Below, in pieces: positions 9,102-17,204 of a DNA stretch of 64,000 nucleotides (within the stretch, counting starts at the first letter, position 1; each line of letters starts with the position of its first letter). The stretch is taken from positions 62,001-126,000 of the forward strand of contig JABFQW010000021.1 in the NCBI GenBank assembly GCA_013141455.1. The letters are read 5' to 3'. Source of the DNA: Bacteroidales bacterium. GTDB lineage: Bacteria > Bacteroidota > Bacteroidia > Bacteroidales > F082. Position numbers and translations under genes: made by a program. A model generated the notes under the pieces. That model was given only the letters and a program-made list of their open reading frames with translations. It had not been told where the DNA came from and searched no databases.

Positions 9102-10385
9102 ATGGTTGCAATAAAAAAGCTGATTGAAAAACTCGAAAATTCAAAAATTGAAACTCTAAAAGAATTATATGGGTCGTCTGTTGAAGTTCTTGAGGAGCAG
9201 TCGCAAAGATATCTTGCGTTACTTATTGACTTTCAAACACATTTCAAACAGGATGAAGCAGCGTTTTTTAGTTCGCCCGGACGTACCGAAATTGGCGGAA
9301 ATCATACTGACCACAATTTCGGTCGTGTGTTAGCCGGAGCAGTAAATATGGACAATATAGCTGTGGCAGCTAAAAACAATTCAAATATAATACGTATAAA
9401 ATCAGTTGGTTATCCTCAGTTTGAGGTTGACCTGGCTAAGCTTTTACCATCAGAAGAAGAAAAATATACCTCAGTAGCGCTGGTCAGAGGTATTAGCGCA
9501 CGCCTGCACGAAAAAGGATTTCACATTGGAGGATTTGATGCCTGTATTGATGGTCGTGTGCCCAAAGGTTCAGGAATTAGTTCGTCAGCCTGCTTTGAAG
9601 TGTTAATAGGCGCCATCATCAGTCATCTTTTTAATAATGGCACACTCGATCCTGTCGAAAATGCGCTTATCGGACAATATGCTGAAAATGTTTATTTTAT
9701 GAAACCTTGTGGTTTGATGGATCAAACGGCATGTTCAGTGGGTGGACTGGTTACGATCGATTTCAAAGATCCGGCAAACCCAATCGTGAAAAAAGTGAAC
9801 TTTGATTTCACAAAAACAGGCTTTGCATTGGTAATTACAGATACAAAAGGAGATCATTCAAACTTAAATGAAGAATATGCTGCACTTCCTACCGAAATGA
9901 AAGCGGTGGCAAAAGCGCTTGGAAAAGAAGTACAGCGCCAGATTACGATGGATGAAATTATTGAGGCAATACCTTCAATCCGGAAAATTGTTTCAGACCG
10001 TGGTATTTTAAGAGCAATTCATTTTCAGGGTGATAATCAACGCGTTGTAGATCAGGTTGCTGCGCTTGAAACAGATGATTTTGCTTCTTTTTTAAAAATG
10101 GTTATCGAATCGGGTAACAGTTCCTATATGTATAATCAAAACATCTATGCAACAAATAATGTGCATGAACAGGGGGTTTCGATCGGACTTGCACTAAGCG
10201 AACATATTTTAAAGGGAAAAGGAGCATGGCGTGTGCATGGCGGCGGTTTTGCAGGTACAATTCAGGCATTTGTTCCTCATGATTTATTGGATAAATATAT
10301 ACATACACTTGAACATGTATTTGGTAAAGGATCGTGTTACAATTTGAATATACGTAACCAGGGTGCCATTCAGGTTGAGTTATAA
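9102..10385 (+). CDS. galK: Galactokinase
   Basis: 427 residues from the ATG at 9102; a TTG three codons earlier overlaps the stop of the galE remnant. GHMP-superfamily kinase phosphorylating galactose at C1 with ATP. Motif 1 is FSSPGRTEIGGNHTDHNFG, motif 2 PKGSGISSSACFEV (phosphate loop), motif 3 VHGGGFAGTIQAFV. PCGLMDQTACS carries the catalytic Asp. It is longer than E. coli GalK (382 residues) because of an N-terminal helical extension of about 40 residues, which I believe is common in Bacteroidetes homologues. It lies in the gal operon, 20 bases before galM. Confidence 0.95.
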   Translation: MVAIKKLIEKLENSKIETLKELYGSSVEVLEEQSQRYLALLIDFQTHFKQDEAAFFSSPGRTEIGGNHTDHNFGRVLAGAVNMDNIAVAAKNNSNIIRIKSVGYPQFEVDLAKLLPSEEEKYTSVALVRGISARLHEKGFHIGGFDACIDGRVPKGSGISSSACFEVLIGAIISHLFNNGTLDPVENALIGQYAENVYFMKPCGLMDQTACSVGGLVTIDFKDPANPIVKKVNFDFTKTGFALVITDTKGDHSNLNEEYAALPTEMKAVAKALGKEVQRQITMDEIIEAIPSIRKIVSDRGILRAIHFQGDNQRVVDQVAALETDDFASFLKMVIESGNSSYMYNQNIYATNNVHEQGVSIGLALSEHILKGKGAWRVHGGGFAGTIQAFVPHDLLDKYIHTLEHVFGKGSCYNLNIRNQGAIQVEL

Positions 10386-10405
10386 TGTAAGCAGGTATTA
10401 AATGT

Positions 10406-11461
10406 ATGAGATTAGCGGATAAAAATAAGTTTGTTACAAATTTTAATGATAAAGCTACAACGCTTGTAACCATTAAGAACACGAAGGGAATGCATGTTCA
10501 GATAACAAATTTTGGCGCAAAAATAGTGACCATATTTGTGCCCGATAAACATGGCATTTATGCTGATGTAGTATTGGGCTATGATTCAATACAAGAGTAT
10601 ATTCATGGACAACCTTATTTTGGAGCCGTGTGTGGACGTTATGCCAATCGTATCGCCAACGGACAGTTTTCGATCGATGGCAATAGATTTCAATTGGCAA
10701 CCAATAATGGTCCGAATGCGCTGCATGGCGGGCCCGAAGGATTTCATGCCAGGGTTTGGGATATACTATCAGTTTCGGATGATCAGATAACATTACAGTA
10801 TTTATCGGCAGATGGCGAAGAAGGATATCCCGGCAGGCTTACGGTAAATGTCATATATTCTGTTACCGGTCAGAATGAATTAAAGATAGAATATAGCGCT
10901 ACATCGGATAAGGATACCATCATCAATCTCACGAGTCATTCATTTTTCAATTTGGCTGGTGAAGGCAATGGTGATGTATTACATCATGAAATATTGATAC
11001 ATGCCGATGCCTTTACGTCGGTTAACGAAGTGCAGATACCAACAGGTGAATTACGTTCAGTTAAAGGAACAGCAATGGATTTTACGAAATCGACTGTGAT
11101 TGCTGCTGGAATAAATGCTGATGATGATCAAATCCGGTATGGAAAAGGATATGATCATAATTGGGTTCTCAATAAAAAACCCGGTGAGCTTGGTTTAGCG
11201 GCTGTTTGTTATGAGCCTGTATCGGGAAGGGTGATGGAAGTCCGAACCGATCAGCCTGGCTTACAGTTATATACAGGCAATTGGCTTGATGGAAGCGATA
11301 AAGGTAAAGATGGAAAAGTGTATGGATTTCGTTCGGCATTATGCCTCGAAGCACAAAAGTTTCCTGATTCTCCGAATAAATCTGAATTCCCGTCAGCATT
11401 GCTCAAACATGGCGATATTTTTAAACACCTTTGCATATATAAATTTTCTACTAAACAATAA
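10406..11461 (+). CDS. galM: Aldose 1-epimerase (galactose mutarotase)
   Basis: 351 residues. Interconverts alpha and beta anomers so that GalK receives alpha-galactose. GalM hallmarks are visible: GRYANRIANGQFSIDG, NNGPNALHGGPEGFH, LTSHSFFNLAG with the catalytic His, KGYDHNWVL, and the catalytic Glu in CLEAQKFPDSPN. There is no signal peptide, so it is cytoplasmic. It lies between galK and the transporter with gaps of 20 and 12 bases, consistent with one transcript. Confidence 0.94.
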   Translation: MRLADKNKFVTNFNDKATTLVTIKNTKGMHVQITNFGAKIVTIFVPDKHGIYADVVLGYDSIQEYIHGQPYFGAVCGRYANRIANGQFSIDGNRFQLATNNGPNALHGGPEGFHARVWDILSVSDDQITLQYLSADGEEGYPGRLTVNVIYSVTGQNELKIEYSATSDKDTIINLTSHSFFNLAGEGNGDVLHHEILIHADAFTSVNEVQIPTGELRSVKGTAMDFTKSTVIAAGINADDDQIRYGKGYDHNWVLNKKPGELGLAAVCYEPVSGRVMEVRTDQPGLQLYTGNWLDGSDKGKDGKVYGFRSALCLEAQKFPDSPNKSEFPSALLKHGDIFKHLCIYKFSTKQ

Positions 11462-11473
11462 TAATTTAAAACT

Positions 11474-12775
11474 ATGTCAGAACAAAACAAAAGACCCAAT
11501 TACGCATTGCCAATAACAATGATGTTTGCGCTATACTTTATGATAGCGTTTGTAACAAACCTGCAAACTCCATTTGCTAATGTTGTAAAAGAACAGTTTC
11601 AACTTGCCAACTGGCAATCGTTACTCGGTAATTTAGCCAACTTTATTGCTTATGCCGTGATGGGGATACCCGCAGGATTATTATTACAAAAACAAGGTTA
11701 TAAACGAACAGCGCTAACGGCTGTAGTTTTAGGTTTTGCCGGTGTTTCAATTACTTTATATGCAGGATATATCGGTAATTTTGCCGTATATCTTTCCGGT
11801 GCATTTATCTCAGGTTTTTCGATGTGTATGCTTAATACTGTCGTTAATCCTATGTTAAACAGTTTAGGTTCGAATGAGAAAAAGGGGAATCAATTAAATA
11901 TGTTTGGGGGTGTATTTAATTCGACCGGCGGAACGATTGCTCCGATTTTTGCCGGTATTTTGGTTGGCCAGATTGCAAATCCTCGCATTTCGGATGTCAG
12001 CCCTGCTTTATATGTTGCCATGTCCATTTTTGCATTAACTTTTATCGTGCTTTCATTTGTTCAACTCCCTGAACTTCATAAGATTAAAGAAGCCGTTAAA
12101 GTGAAAGACAGCCATAGCGCATTATCGTTCACGCATTTCAAATTAGGTATGATTGCAATATTTATTTACGTTGGTGTTGAAGTTGGTATTCAGGCCATCG
12201 CTTATCTTTACATGACATCAGCCACCAATCCCGCTTCAGGACCTGCCGGCATGGGCATGAACGCCGGTGTTGTTGGTACAATCGTTGGCACCTATTGGTT
12301 GTTAATGTTGGCTGGTCGTTTATTGGGTGGTGTTATTGCCGGTAAGGTATCGAGTAAAACCATGTTATCAACAGCCTCAGTTATCGGAGTCGTACTTGTT
12401 TTAATTGCCATGTTTGTTCCTACTACCATGATTAGCTTTCCGGCTTTCAATTCTCAATTATCGATAAGTTTACAACAGGTACCGCTTAATGTTGTATTTC
12501 TTATACTTTGTGGATTATGCACATCGGTCATGTGGTCGAGCATATTCAATTTAGCCACTTCCGGATTAGGAAAATATACAGCGATGGCTTCCGGCATATT
12601 TATGGTAATGGTTTGTGGGGGTGGTATTTTACCTGCATTACAAGGTTATGTGGCCGACAAAACCAGCTATATGGCCAGTTACTGGGTTATAATCATTGGT
12701 ATTGCCTATATGTTTTACTATGCTGTTGCAGGAAGTAAGAATGTAAACAAAGATATTAAGGTTGATGTTGGGTGA
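11474..12775 (+). CDS. Sugar:H+ symporter, FucP/GluP-type MFS transporter
   Basis: 433 residues with about 12 hydrophobic segments. The start FALYFMIAFVTNLQTPFANVVKEQF resembles the FHS (fucose/glucose/galactose) family: an early transmembrane helix and a 'P.l...f' turn. It also has GIPAGLLLQKQGYKRTAL (loop 2-3), NMFGGVFNSTGGTIAP and MWSSIFNLATSGLGKYTAMASG, which are typical of that family. Its place at the end of the gal operon suggests galactose or glucose/galactose uptake. A hairpin follows at 12792-12832. Confidence 0.85.
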   Translation: MSEQNKRPNYALPITMMFALYFMIAFVTNLQTPFANVVKEQFQLANWQSLLGNLANFIAYAVMGIPAGLLLQKQGYKRTALTAVVLGFAGVSITLYAGYIGNFAVYLSGAFISGFSMCMLNTVVNPMLNSLGSNEKKGNQLNMFGGVFNSTGGTIAPIFAGILVGQIANPRISDVSPALYVAMSIFALTFIVLSFVQLPELHKIKEAVKVKDSHSALSFTHFKLGMIAIFIYVGVEVGIQAIAYLYMTSATNPASGPAGMGMNAGVVGTIVGTYWLLMLAGRLLGGVIAGKVSSKTMLSTASVIGVVLVLIAMFVPTTMISFPAFNSQLSISLQQVPLNVVFLILCGLCTSVMWSSIFNLATSGLGKYTAMASGIFMVMVCGGGILPALQGYVADKTSYMASYWVIIIGIAYMFYYAVAGSKNVNKDIKVDVG

Positions 12776-12791
12776 GTTGAACTGCCTGATT

Positions 12792-12832
12792 GTATCATCC
12801 CCTTCAACCTGACCGGGAAAAGGGGTTGATAC
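12792..12832 (+). terminator. Hairpin after the gal operon
   Basis: Inverted repeat: 'gtatcatcccctt' pairs with 'aaggggttgatac' around a loop of about 15 bases, 17 bases after the transporter stop. There is no clear T-tract, so termination is inferred from position only. Confidence 0.45.
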
Positions 12833-12920
12833 ACTCAAACAAAGATGTTATCGGTAACCTCAAACCGACAAAAGAACTTATATCGGACAAAAAGAACTTT
12901 ACAAAACAACAAAAAACACA

Positions 12921-13394
12921 ATGACTTTCAAGTCTTTTATATTGACAACTATTGTGTTGTTCTTTTCAATGGTTGACATTAAATCTCAAAACGCATGCCC
13001 AGTTAACTTTGGTGACAAGCAATTGGAAAGTGCAAAACGAGACATAAAAAATTGGAACGGAAAAATAATAGCTTGTGATGTTGAAGTAATTCAAGTTGAA
13101 AAGGGGTATGTGGATAAGCCATACTATAAAGTGAAACTTGAAGATGGCGGACAATTTTGGGTTGGCTCATTGGTGACAAGTGGTTATGAAAAAACTGGTG
13201 CAAAACTTAGACTTTTAGGTTACCTTTCATTATTCGAGAAAGACGACATTGGAAATAAATTTAACAAAGATGGCTTTCATATTTTAGCATTTGTTGTTAT
13301 TGACCTTGCGACAAAAAAGATGGCAATGCATCCAGGCACAGAAAAACAAGTAGAAGAATGGATAAATGGAATCGTTCCAACTGGACAAAAATAA
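12921..13394 (+). CDS. Secreted protein of unknown function
   Basis: 157 residues. Residues 1-22 form a signal peptide (hydrophobic ILTTIVLFFSMVDI, then KSQ). The mature part starts near NACPVNFG and has alternating strands (KIIACDVEVIQVEKGY, YYKVKLEDGGQFWVGSL, GAKLRLLGYLS) that suggest an OB-like or small beta-barrel domain; this fold guess is weak. Two cysteines remain after processing. I recognise no family. Base composition is more A+T-rich than the gal operon, and it opens the accessory island between gal and xyl. Confidence 0.6.
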   Translation: MTFKSFILTTIVLFFSMVDIKSQNACPVNFGDKQLESAKRDIKNWNGKIIACDVEVIQVEKGYVDKPYYKVKLEDGGQFWVGSLVTSGYEKTGAKLRLLGYLSLFEKDDIGNKFNKDGFHILAFVVIDLATKKMAMHPGTEKQVEEWINGIVPTGQK

Positions 13395-13504
13395 CTTTAT
13401 AAAAACCTGGCACATCAAATGACAGGAAGAAAGGCTACCAATAAAATCGCGTATAATATTGAGGATTTGTCGGTTATCCAAGTGAATCGCTTCGTTCAAA
13501 TTTC

Positions 13505-13545
13505 AGTAACGGCCGACAGGTAAATCCGCGCCAACGGGGGAAGTG
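13505..13545 (+). repeat. Solitary REP-like half element
   Basis: 'gtaaatccgcgccaacgggg' repeats the right end of the MITE copies ending at 13975 and 15862. No left arm is nearby, so this is a solo or decayed end. The surrounding stretch 13395-13673 holds no supportable gene. Confidence 0.5.
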
Positions 13546-13673
13546 AACGGTTACGTATATGAAACATTTGGCATTTCGAAGCACTTTTCTGGCAAACTGC
13601 TACAAAGTTTATTGGTTGTAACACCCTTTAAATTAGCATAGTGGCTAAGTTTATTCTGGAATATTCAGAATAG

Positions 13674-13811
13674 TTATAATTTCTTTTTTGCTTTTAATCC
13701 TTGTAAATGTGACTCAGGATTAAAATCATAAGCAATTCCGCTTTCTGTCCCTTCCTGAATAGCTTCTCTTAATGCAATAATTCTGTTTTCATCTTCTTCC
13801 AGCAGTCTTAA
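13674..13811 (-). pseudogene. ParD-like antitoxin C-terminal remnant
   Basis: On the minus strand, reading towards 13674, the frame gives RLLEEDENRIIALREAIQEG, then T-E-S-G-I-A-Y-D-F-N-P-E-S-H-L-Q-G-L-K and a lysine-rich tail. This is characteristic of the C-terminal toxin-binding half of ParD/CopG-type antitoxins ('LLEEDE.RI.ALR.AI.EG..SG'). Upstream the frame hits a stop at 13812-13814, exactly next to the left end of the MITE at 13815. The N-terminal ribbon-helix-helix part is gone, and I found no ParE toxin beside it. Confidence 0.7.
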
Positions 13812-13814
13812 TCA

Positions 13815-13975
13815 CCCTGCTGGCATGGATTTGCAATCCGTGCCATTCAAAAACATATTCTTGCATTTCATATTCTTACAAAAATATCAAATAAAGCAGT
13901 TTCGCTGGCAAAAAAATGGAACAGGCAGGTTTATTTATTATGCGGCACGGATTGCAAATCCGCGCCAGCGGTGGG
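13815..13975. mobile_element. MITE/REP-like element, copy 1
   Basis: 161 bp with near-perfect terminal inverted repeats. The left end 'gctggcatggatttgcaa' plus 'tccgtgcc' pairs with the right end 'ggcacggattgcaaatcc' plus 'gcgccagc'. The A+T-rich interior ('caaataaagcagtttcgctg', 'ggaacaggcaggtttattta') is about 95% identical by eye to the copy at 15666-15862. No ORF is present. The subterminal palindromes resemble REP/BIME sequences mobilised by RAYT transposases, but no transposase is in the window. Confidence 0.8.
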
Positions 13976-14011
13976 CTACCAGCAAATGTGCTTGATAAAG
14001 AAGCGTTGGTA

Positions 14012-15091
14012 TTAAATGTCCCATCCCTTTCTTTTTGCTTTTGGTTCCATAAAATTATTTTCCTCAGCCCATTTTTTTAGAAGTTCAATTCTTGCTTTCA
14101 TTTCATTGTCAAATTCCTCTATTCCAAATGATTTTAATTGTTTTTCTTGATCATCTAACCATGACGTAAATCCTTCACCATTTTTAATGAACATTTTTTC
14201 TAAGTTGATTATTTGTTCTTCAACTTGTTCTTCTGTCATATCAGGTAATGCATTGATTTCTTGAATAGTCCTTTGTGTTGTCGGGTCTTCTTTGGCTATA
14301 AGTTTAATATCTTCTATATACTTGTCTGGCAATATTGCAGCAATTTTATCAAAATTATATTCTTCTAAACCTCCAAAACTGGGAATGTCTATTCCGAATT
14401 TTTTATTGTAGTCAAACCGAACAACCGAAATTGGATATTTCAAAAGGTGCAGTGTGCAAATCAAAGAAATTATATCAGCATAAGATTTTAACCATTTTGA
14501 TATTAATTCCGCTTCAAAAGTTTGAGAATTGTTTTTTAATATTCCCATTTGGTTAGAGTGTTTTGCACCTTTGGCATGAACGTAATCATGAAGATAGCCG
14601 AAATTTTTATGGACTGTTTCTATATTATGTTTTTCGTTAAATTTTCTAATGTTATCATTTTGCAGAATTATTTTCCAAATAGTTTTAGCAAAGGGTGTAT
14701 CGGCTTCTCTATTTTCTTTTGCATGTAACCACTCTGCTACTGCATTATGTCCGTCATCATTTATGTTGAAATAAACAGATAACATTCCCAATTCTAAACC
14801 GCCTCTCAGAGAAACAAAAGCCTGTTTGTAAAGACCAAAACATATTTGTGTAAATGATACCTGAAGTTCTTCCCAAGAATCATTAAATGGGAAATAATGC
14901 CCTGACCAAAAGTTTTCAGAATTTTGAGGAATAATCATTCCAACAGTATGGTAAATCCAACCTAATTCCTCAATTCGTTTTTTAATTTCCGGATTTTCTT
15001 CAAAAAACTTTTCTGTTTCCTTATAAACTTCTATGCTTTTATCAGGCTCGTATATGTAAGTGCTAAATTTCATATACTTCTTTCTAATCAT
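14012..15091 (-). CDS. Unknown protein, second gene of a MITE-bracketed pair (HEPN-like all-helical?)
   Basis: 359 residues, predominantly helical, no signal or membrane segment. The central part has L-R-G-G-L-E-L-G-M-L-S-V-Y-F, then a D-T-P-F-A-K-T-I-W segment and Y-L-H-D-Y-V-H-A-K-G. These recall uncharacterised HEPN-like families in which an Arg-Glu helix and a 'Y..vH..G' helix face each other; this is my inference from pattern. The C-terminus is a charged coiled coil (about residues 275-345) ending in KAKRKGWDI. An alternative Met start seven codons in (15073) would remove the 8-base overlap with the upstream gene. Defence or toxin-antitoxin function is possible but unproven. Confidence 0.7.
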   Translation of the reverse strand: MIRKKYMKFSTYIYEPDKSIEVYKETEKFFEENPEIKKRIEELGWIYHTVGMIIPQNSENFWSGHYFPFNDSWEELQVSFTQICFGLYKQAFVSLRGGLELGMLSVYFNINDDGHNAVAEWLHAKENREADTPFAKTIWKIILQNDNIRKFNEKHNIETVHKNFGYLHDYVHAKGAKHSNQMGILKNNSQTFEAELISKWLKSYADIISLICTLHLLKYPISVVRFDYNKKFGIDIPSFGGLEEYNFDKIAAILPDKYIEDIKLIAKEDPTTQRTIQEINALPDMTEEQVEEQIINLEKMFIKNGEGFTSWLDDQEKQLKSFGIEEFDNEMKARIELLKKWAEENNFMEPKAKRKGWDI

Positions 15092-15611
15092 TTCTTGACC
15101 AGATAAATTCTCTCCATTCCGTCACATAATCTTTTATTTTAAACAAATCCCAATCTTCATTGAGTAATGTAAGACCTTGAAATATTGGTGAACTATCAAG
15201 ATAAAATACATTTTCATAATCAAGTTTGAAATAATCTAAGATTTCTTTTGTCCCTTTATACGTTACTCCTTCTTCTTTATGTTTGATATAATTAGCAAGA
15301 CCAATTATGAGTTCAATTTTTGATTTTTCATTGCTATTTTGATGTAGTTCAATTTTATAATATGTTTCCTTTTCTTTTAAGCTATCGCAGAAATCCTTAA
15401 TACTTCCATTTATGTAGTTTTGAAATGCAATAAATGCAAGACCATAAATTGGCTCACTTTCATCCAAAAAAAAGTCTCTGTCATACCAATAAATTTCATT
15501 CACCTGATTTTTTAGCACTGTAATAGTTTCGGATAAGCCTCTGATTGTTAGATCTAAACTTACAGCCCTATAGTCATGCCTCAAATAATGCGTTTTGGCA
15601 GTTTTATCCAT
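15084..15611 (-). CDS. Unknown helical protein, first gene of a MITE-bracketed pair
   Basis: 175 residues, cytoplasmic, mostly helical, very A+T-rich. It contains F-Q-N-Y-I-N-G-S-I-K-D-F and, near residue 105, L-I-I-G-L-A-N-Y-I-K-H-K-E. The N-x-x-K-H pattern on a helix occurs in several HEPN-like families, but the catalytic R-x4-6-H is not evident. Its stop overlaps the start of the 359-residue gene by 8 bases, so the two are translationally coupled. The pair is bracketed by two copies of one MITE. I do not recognise the family. Confidence 0.7.
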   Translation of the reverse strand: MDKTAKTHYLRHDYRAVSLDLTIRGLSETITVLKNQVNEIYWYDRDFFLDESEPIYGLAFIAFQNYINGSIKDFCDSLKEKETYYKIELHQNSNEKSKIELIIGLANYIKHKEEGVTYKGTKEILDYFKLDYENVFYLDSSPIFQGLTLLNEDWDLFKIKDYVTEWREFIWSRND

Positions 15612-15665
15612 TAGTTTTTAATCAATTTGTATTTTGTCAATTTCCTTCATTAATCTATCCGTTTC

Positions 15666-15862
15666 CCCCTGCTGGCGCGGATTTGCAATCTATGCCATGC
15701 AAAAACATATCCTTGCATTTCATATCCTTACAAAAATATCAAATAAAGCAGTTTCGCTGGCAAAAAGAATGGAACAGGCAGGTTTATTTATTATACGGCA
15801 TGGATTATTCGCCTCACTCATGAGAACGCTACACTTAATCGTAAATCCGCGCCAACGTGGGG
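15666..15862. mobile_element. MITE/REP-like element, copy 2 (right arm interrupted)
   Basis: The left end 'gctggcgcggatttgcaatc' and the interior match copy 1 closely. The right arm is split: 'ggcatggatt' is followed by about 33 unrelated bases starting 'attcgcctcactcatgag', and then 'aaatccgcgccaacg' completes the arm. It lies in the same orientation as copy 1. Just before its left end, the minus strand reads ETDRLMKEIDKIQID and a stop, perhaps another gene tail cut by the element. Confidence 0.75.
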
Positions 15863-15880
15863 ATGTGTTTTTTTGAGCAT

Positions 15881-16025
15881 AGGCTGTTCTTTTTATCTTT
15901 TTTACTCACTGCAAAATTACCGCTGTCGTTTCTTTCATAGTCTCGTTGGTATCTGTCTGGTAGCATCATCTCATTCAAACCTGAAATGCTCATCGAAATG
16001 TTATCAGCAATGTTAACGTTTATAT
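15881..16025 (+). repeat. 145-bp direct repeat, left copy (flanks abiE)
   Basis: Near-identical to 18068-18214. Shared words include 'gcaaaattaccgctgtcg', 'tagcatcatctcattcaa', 'tgctcatcgaaatgttat' and 'cagcaatgttaacgttta'. It lies immediately before a REP-like half element (16028-16044, 'cctgctggcgcggatttt'). Confidence 0.8.
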
Positions 16026-16101
16026 GCACCTGCTGGCGCGGATTTTAAAGCGGTATTGGTTTTATTGTCGGCGTAATGTACTGTTGAACGTCCCATAAAT
16101 C

Positions 16102-17169
16102 CTACTTTGTTTCTAATTCGTAGATTTTATACCAATAAAAGAAGGCTTCCGGATTGGACTTTTTCAAACGGTTTAGTTTTGTATTCATTGGTTCGGCAAT
16201 AAGCCAGTCTTTCATTTGTAATTGGTTACTATATTTTTCAATAGTTTTGTAATCATGTTTTATTAGAGTTGCCACATAAGCAGCTTTTGAAGCATGGGTG
16301 ATTGCCTTTTCTATATGATAGCTTTCGGTGAAAATAAATCTTGAAACACGCTGAATGCCTTGTTGTAGTTGATCAAAATCGCCTTTCCCATCAGCACCCC
16401 TGGTTACGATGCATAAAGAGGTTTGATAAATATCTTCCAAAACGTCTTTGGCAGAAAGGTTATTCATTTCCTTATACTCAAGTTCTGTTTTTGCAAACTT
16501 TTTAAATGTAGTTTTAATATTTTCTATGTCGGTCACATTATCAAACAGATTGCCAATATCATATAACTGTTTAATGATTTCCATACTCATGCTATCCTTA
16601 CCCTTAAAATATGGAATCCCAGCAGTATTTGGGGCAAAAGCCGTTAATTTATCGCCTGTAATATCTTCTAAACATGCAGACTTAACGGTTAATGGAGATT
16701 CTTTTTCAGGTAAAAATGAAGACTGTATTTTGAGTTCAACCAAATTCTTGTATTGTACTTCTACAAAAAGGATATCAAGCAATACATATTCTTCGACATT
16801 GCTTGTTTTATGTAAAGGAGTATAATAATATTTGAAGTGAGTTTTATCAATTTTCGAATTTGTATTTCGCTGCTGAAATTCTTTTCTAAGAAAGCCTTGT
16901 TCTGAAGCTACTCCATCAAGTAATTCTTCCAATTTTTCAGGTTTTCCAGGCATTATAATATCAATGTCTATCGATAACCTTTTTGATGAATTCAAATGCA
17001 ACATTAATGCTGTACCGCCCTTAAAAACAAAAGAGAGTTTTTGTTTCACTAATCCTTCTAATAGCAAAAGGGCACGAATAACCTTTTCAACCAATATTTT
17101 ATCGGCATTTCGATTCTCTTTAGAAACCTTAGTTATCCAGTCTAACGTAATTTTATCAATATCAATCAT
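16102..17169 (-). CDS. abiEii: AbiEii/AbiGii-type nucleotidyltransferase toxin
   Basis: 355 residues. Motif I is FVFKGGTALMLHLNSSKR followed by LSIDIDIIM (GG-T/S ... D-x-D), the DNA polymerase beta-type nucleotidyltransferase core of AbiEii toxins; SACLEDITGDKLTAFAPNTAGI carries the family's later K-x-x-A block. Proteins of this family are type IV toxin-antitoxin toxins that give phage abortive infection, some by blocking tRNA 3' ends. It is preceded by the AbiEi-like antitoxin with a 21-base gap. A palindromic box (17182-17204) lies 13 bases upstream of the ATG, overlapping the antitoxin's stop. Confidence 0.85.
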   Translation of the reverse strand: MIDIDKITLDWITKVSKENRNADKILVEKVIRALLLLEGLVKQKLSFVFKGGTALMLHLNSSKRLSIDIDIIMPGKPEKLEELLDGVASEQGFLRKEFQQRNTNSKIDKTHFKYYYTPLHKTSNVEEYVLLDILFVEVQYKNLVELKIQSSFLPEKESPLTVKSACLEDITGDKLTAFAPNTAGIPYFKGKDSMSMEIIKQLYDIGNLFDNVTDIENIKTTFKKFAKTELEYKEMNNLSAKDVLEDIYQTSLCIVTRGADGKGDFDQLQQGIQRVSRFIFTESYHIEKAITHASKAAYVATLIKHDYKTIEKYSNQLQMKDWLIAEPMNTKLNRLKKSNPEAFFYWYKIYELETK

Positions 17170-17181
17170 ATTCTATAAATT

Positions 17182-17204
17182 GGCAGCATATCAACTTTGC
17201 TGCC
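17182..17204. promoter_or_regulatory. Palindromic box 1, before abiEii
   Basis: Perfect 7-bp inverted repeat GGCAGCA-N9-TGCTGCC. On the minus strand it is followed by AATTTATAG, as in box 2 at 17983-18005. It spans the abiEi stop codon and ends 13 bases before the abiEii ATG. Confidence 0.75.

Noticed and set aside
13284-13499. A 71-codon minus-strand frame overlapping the secreted protein's 3' end, as a possible ParE remnant
   Set aside because: No ParE-like motif is visible, and most of it is antisense to the secreted protein.
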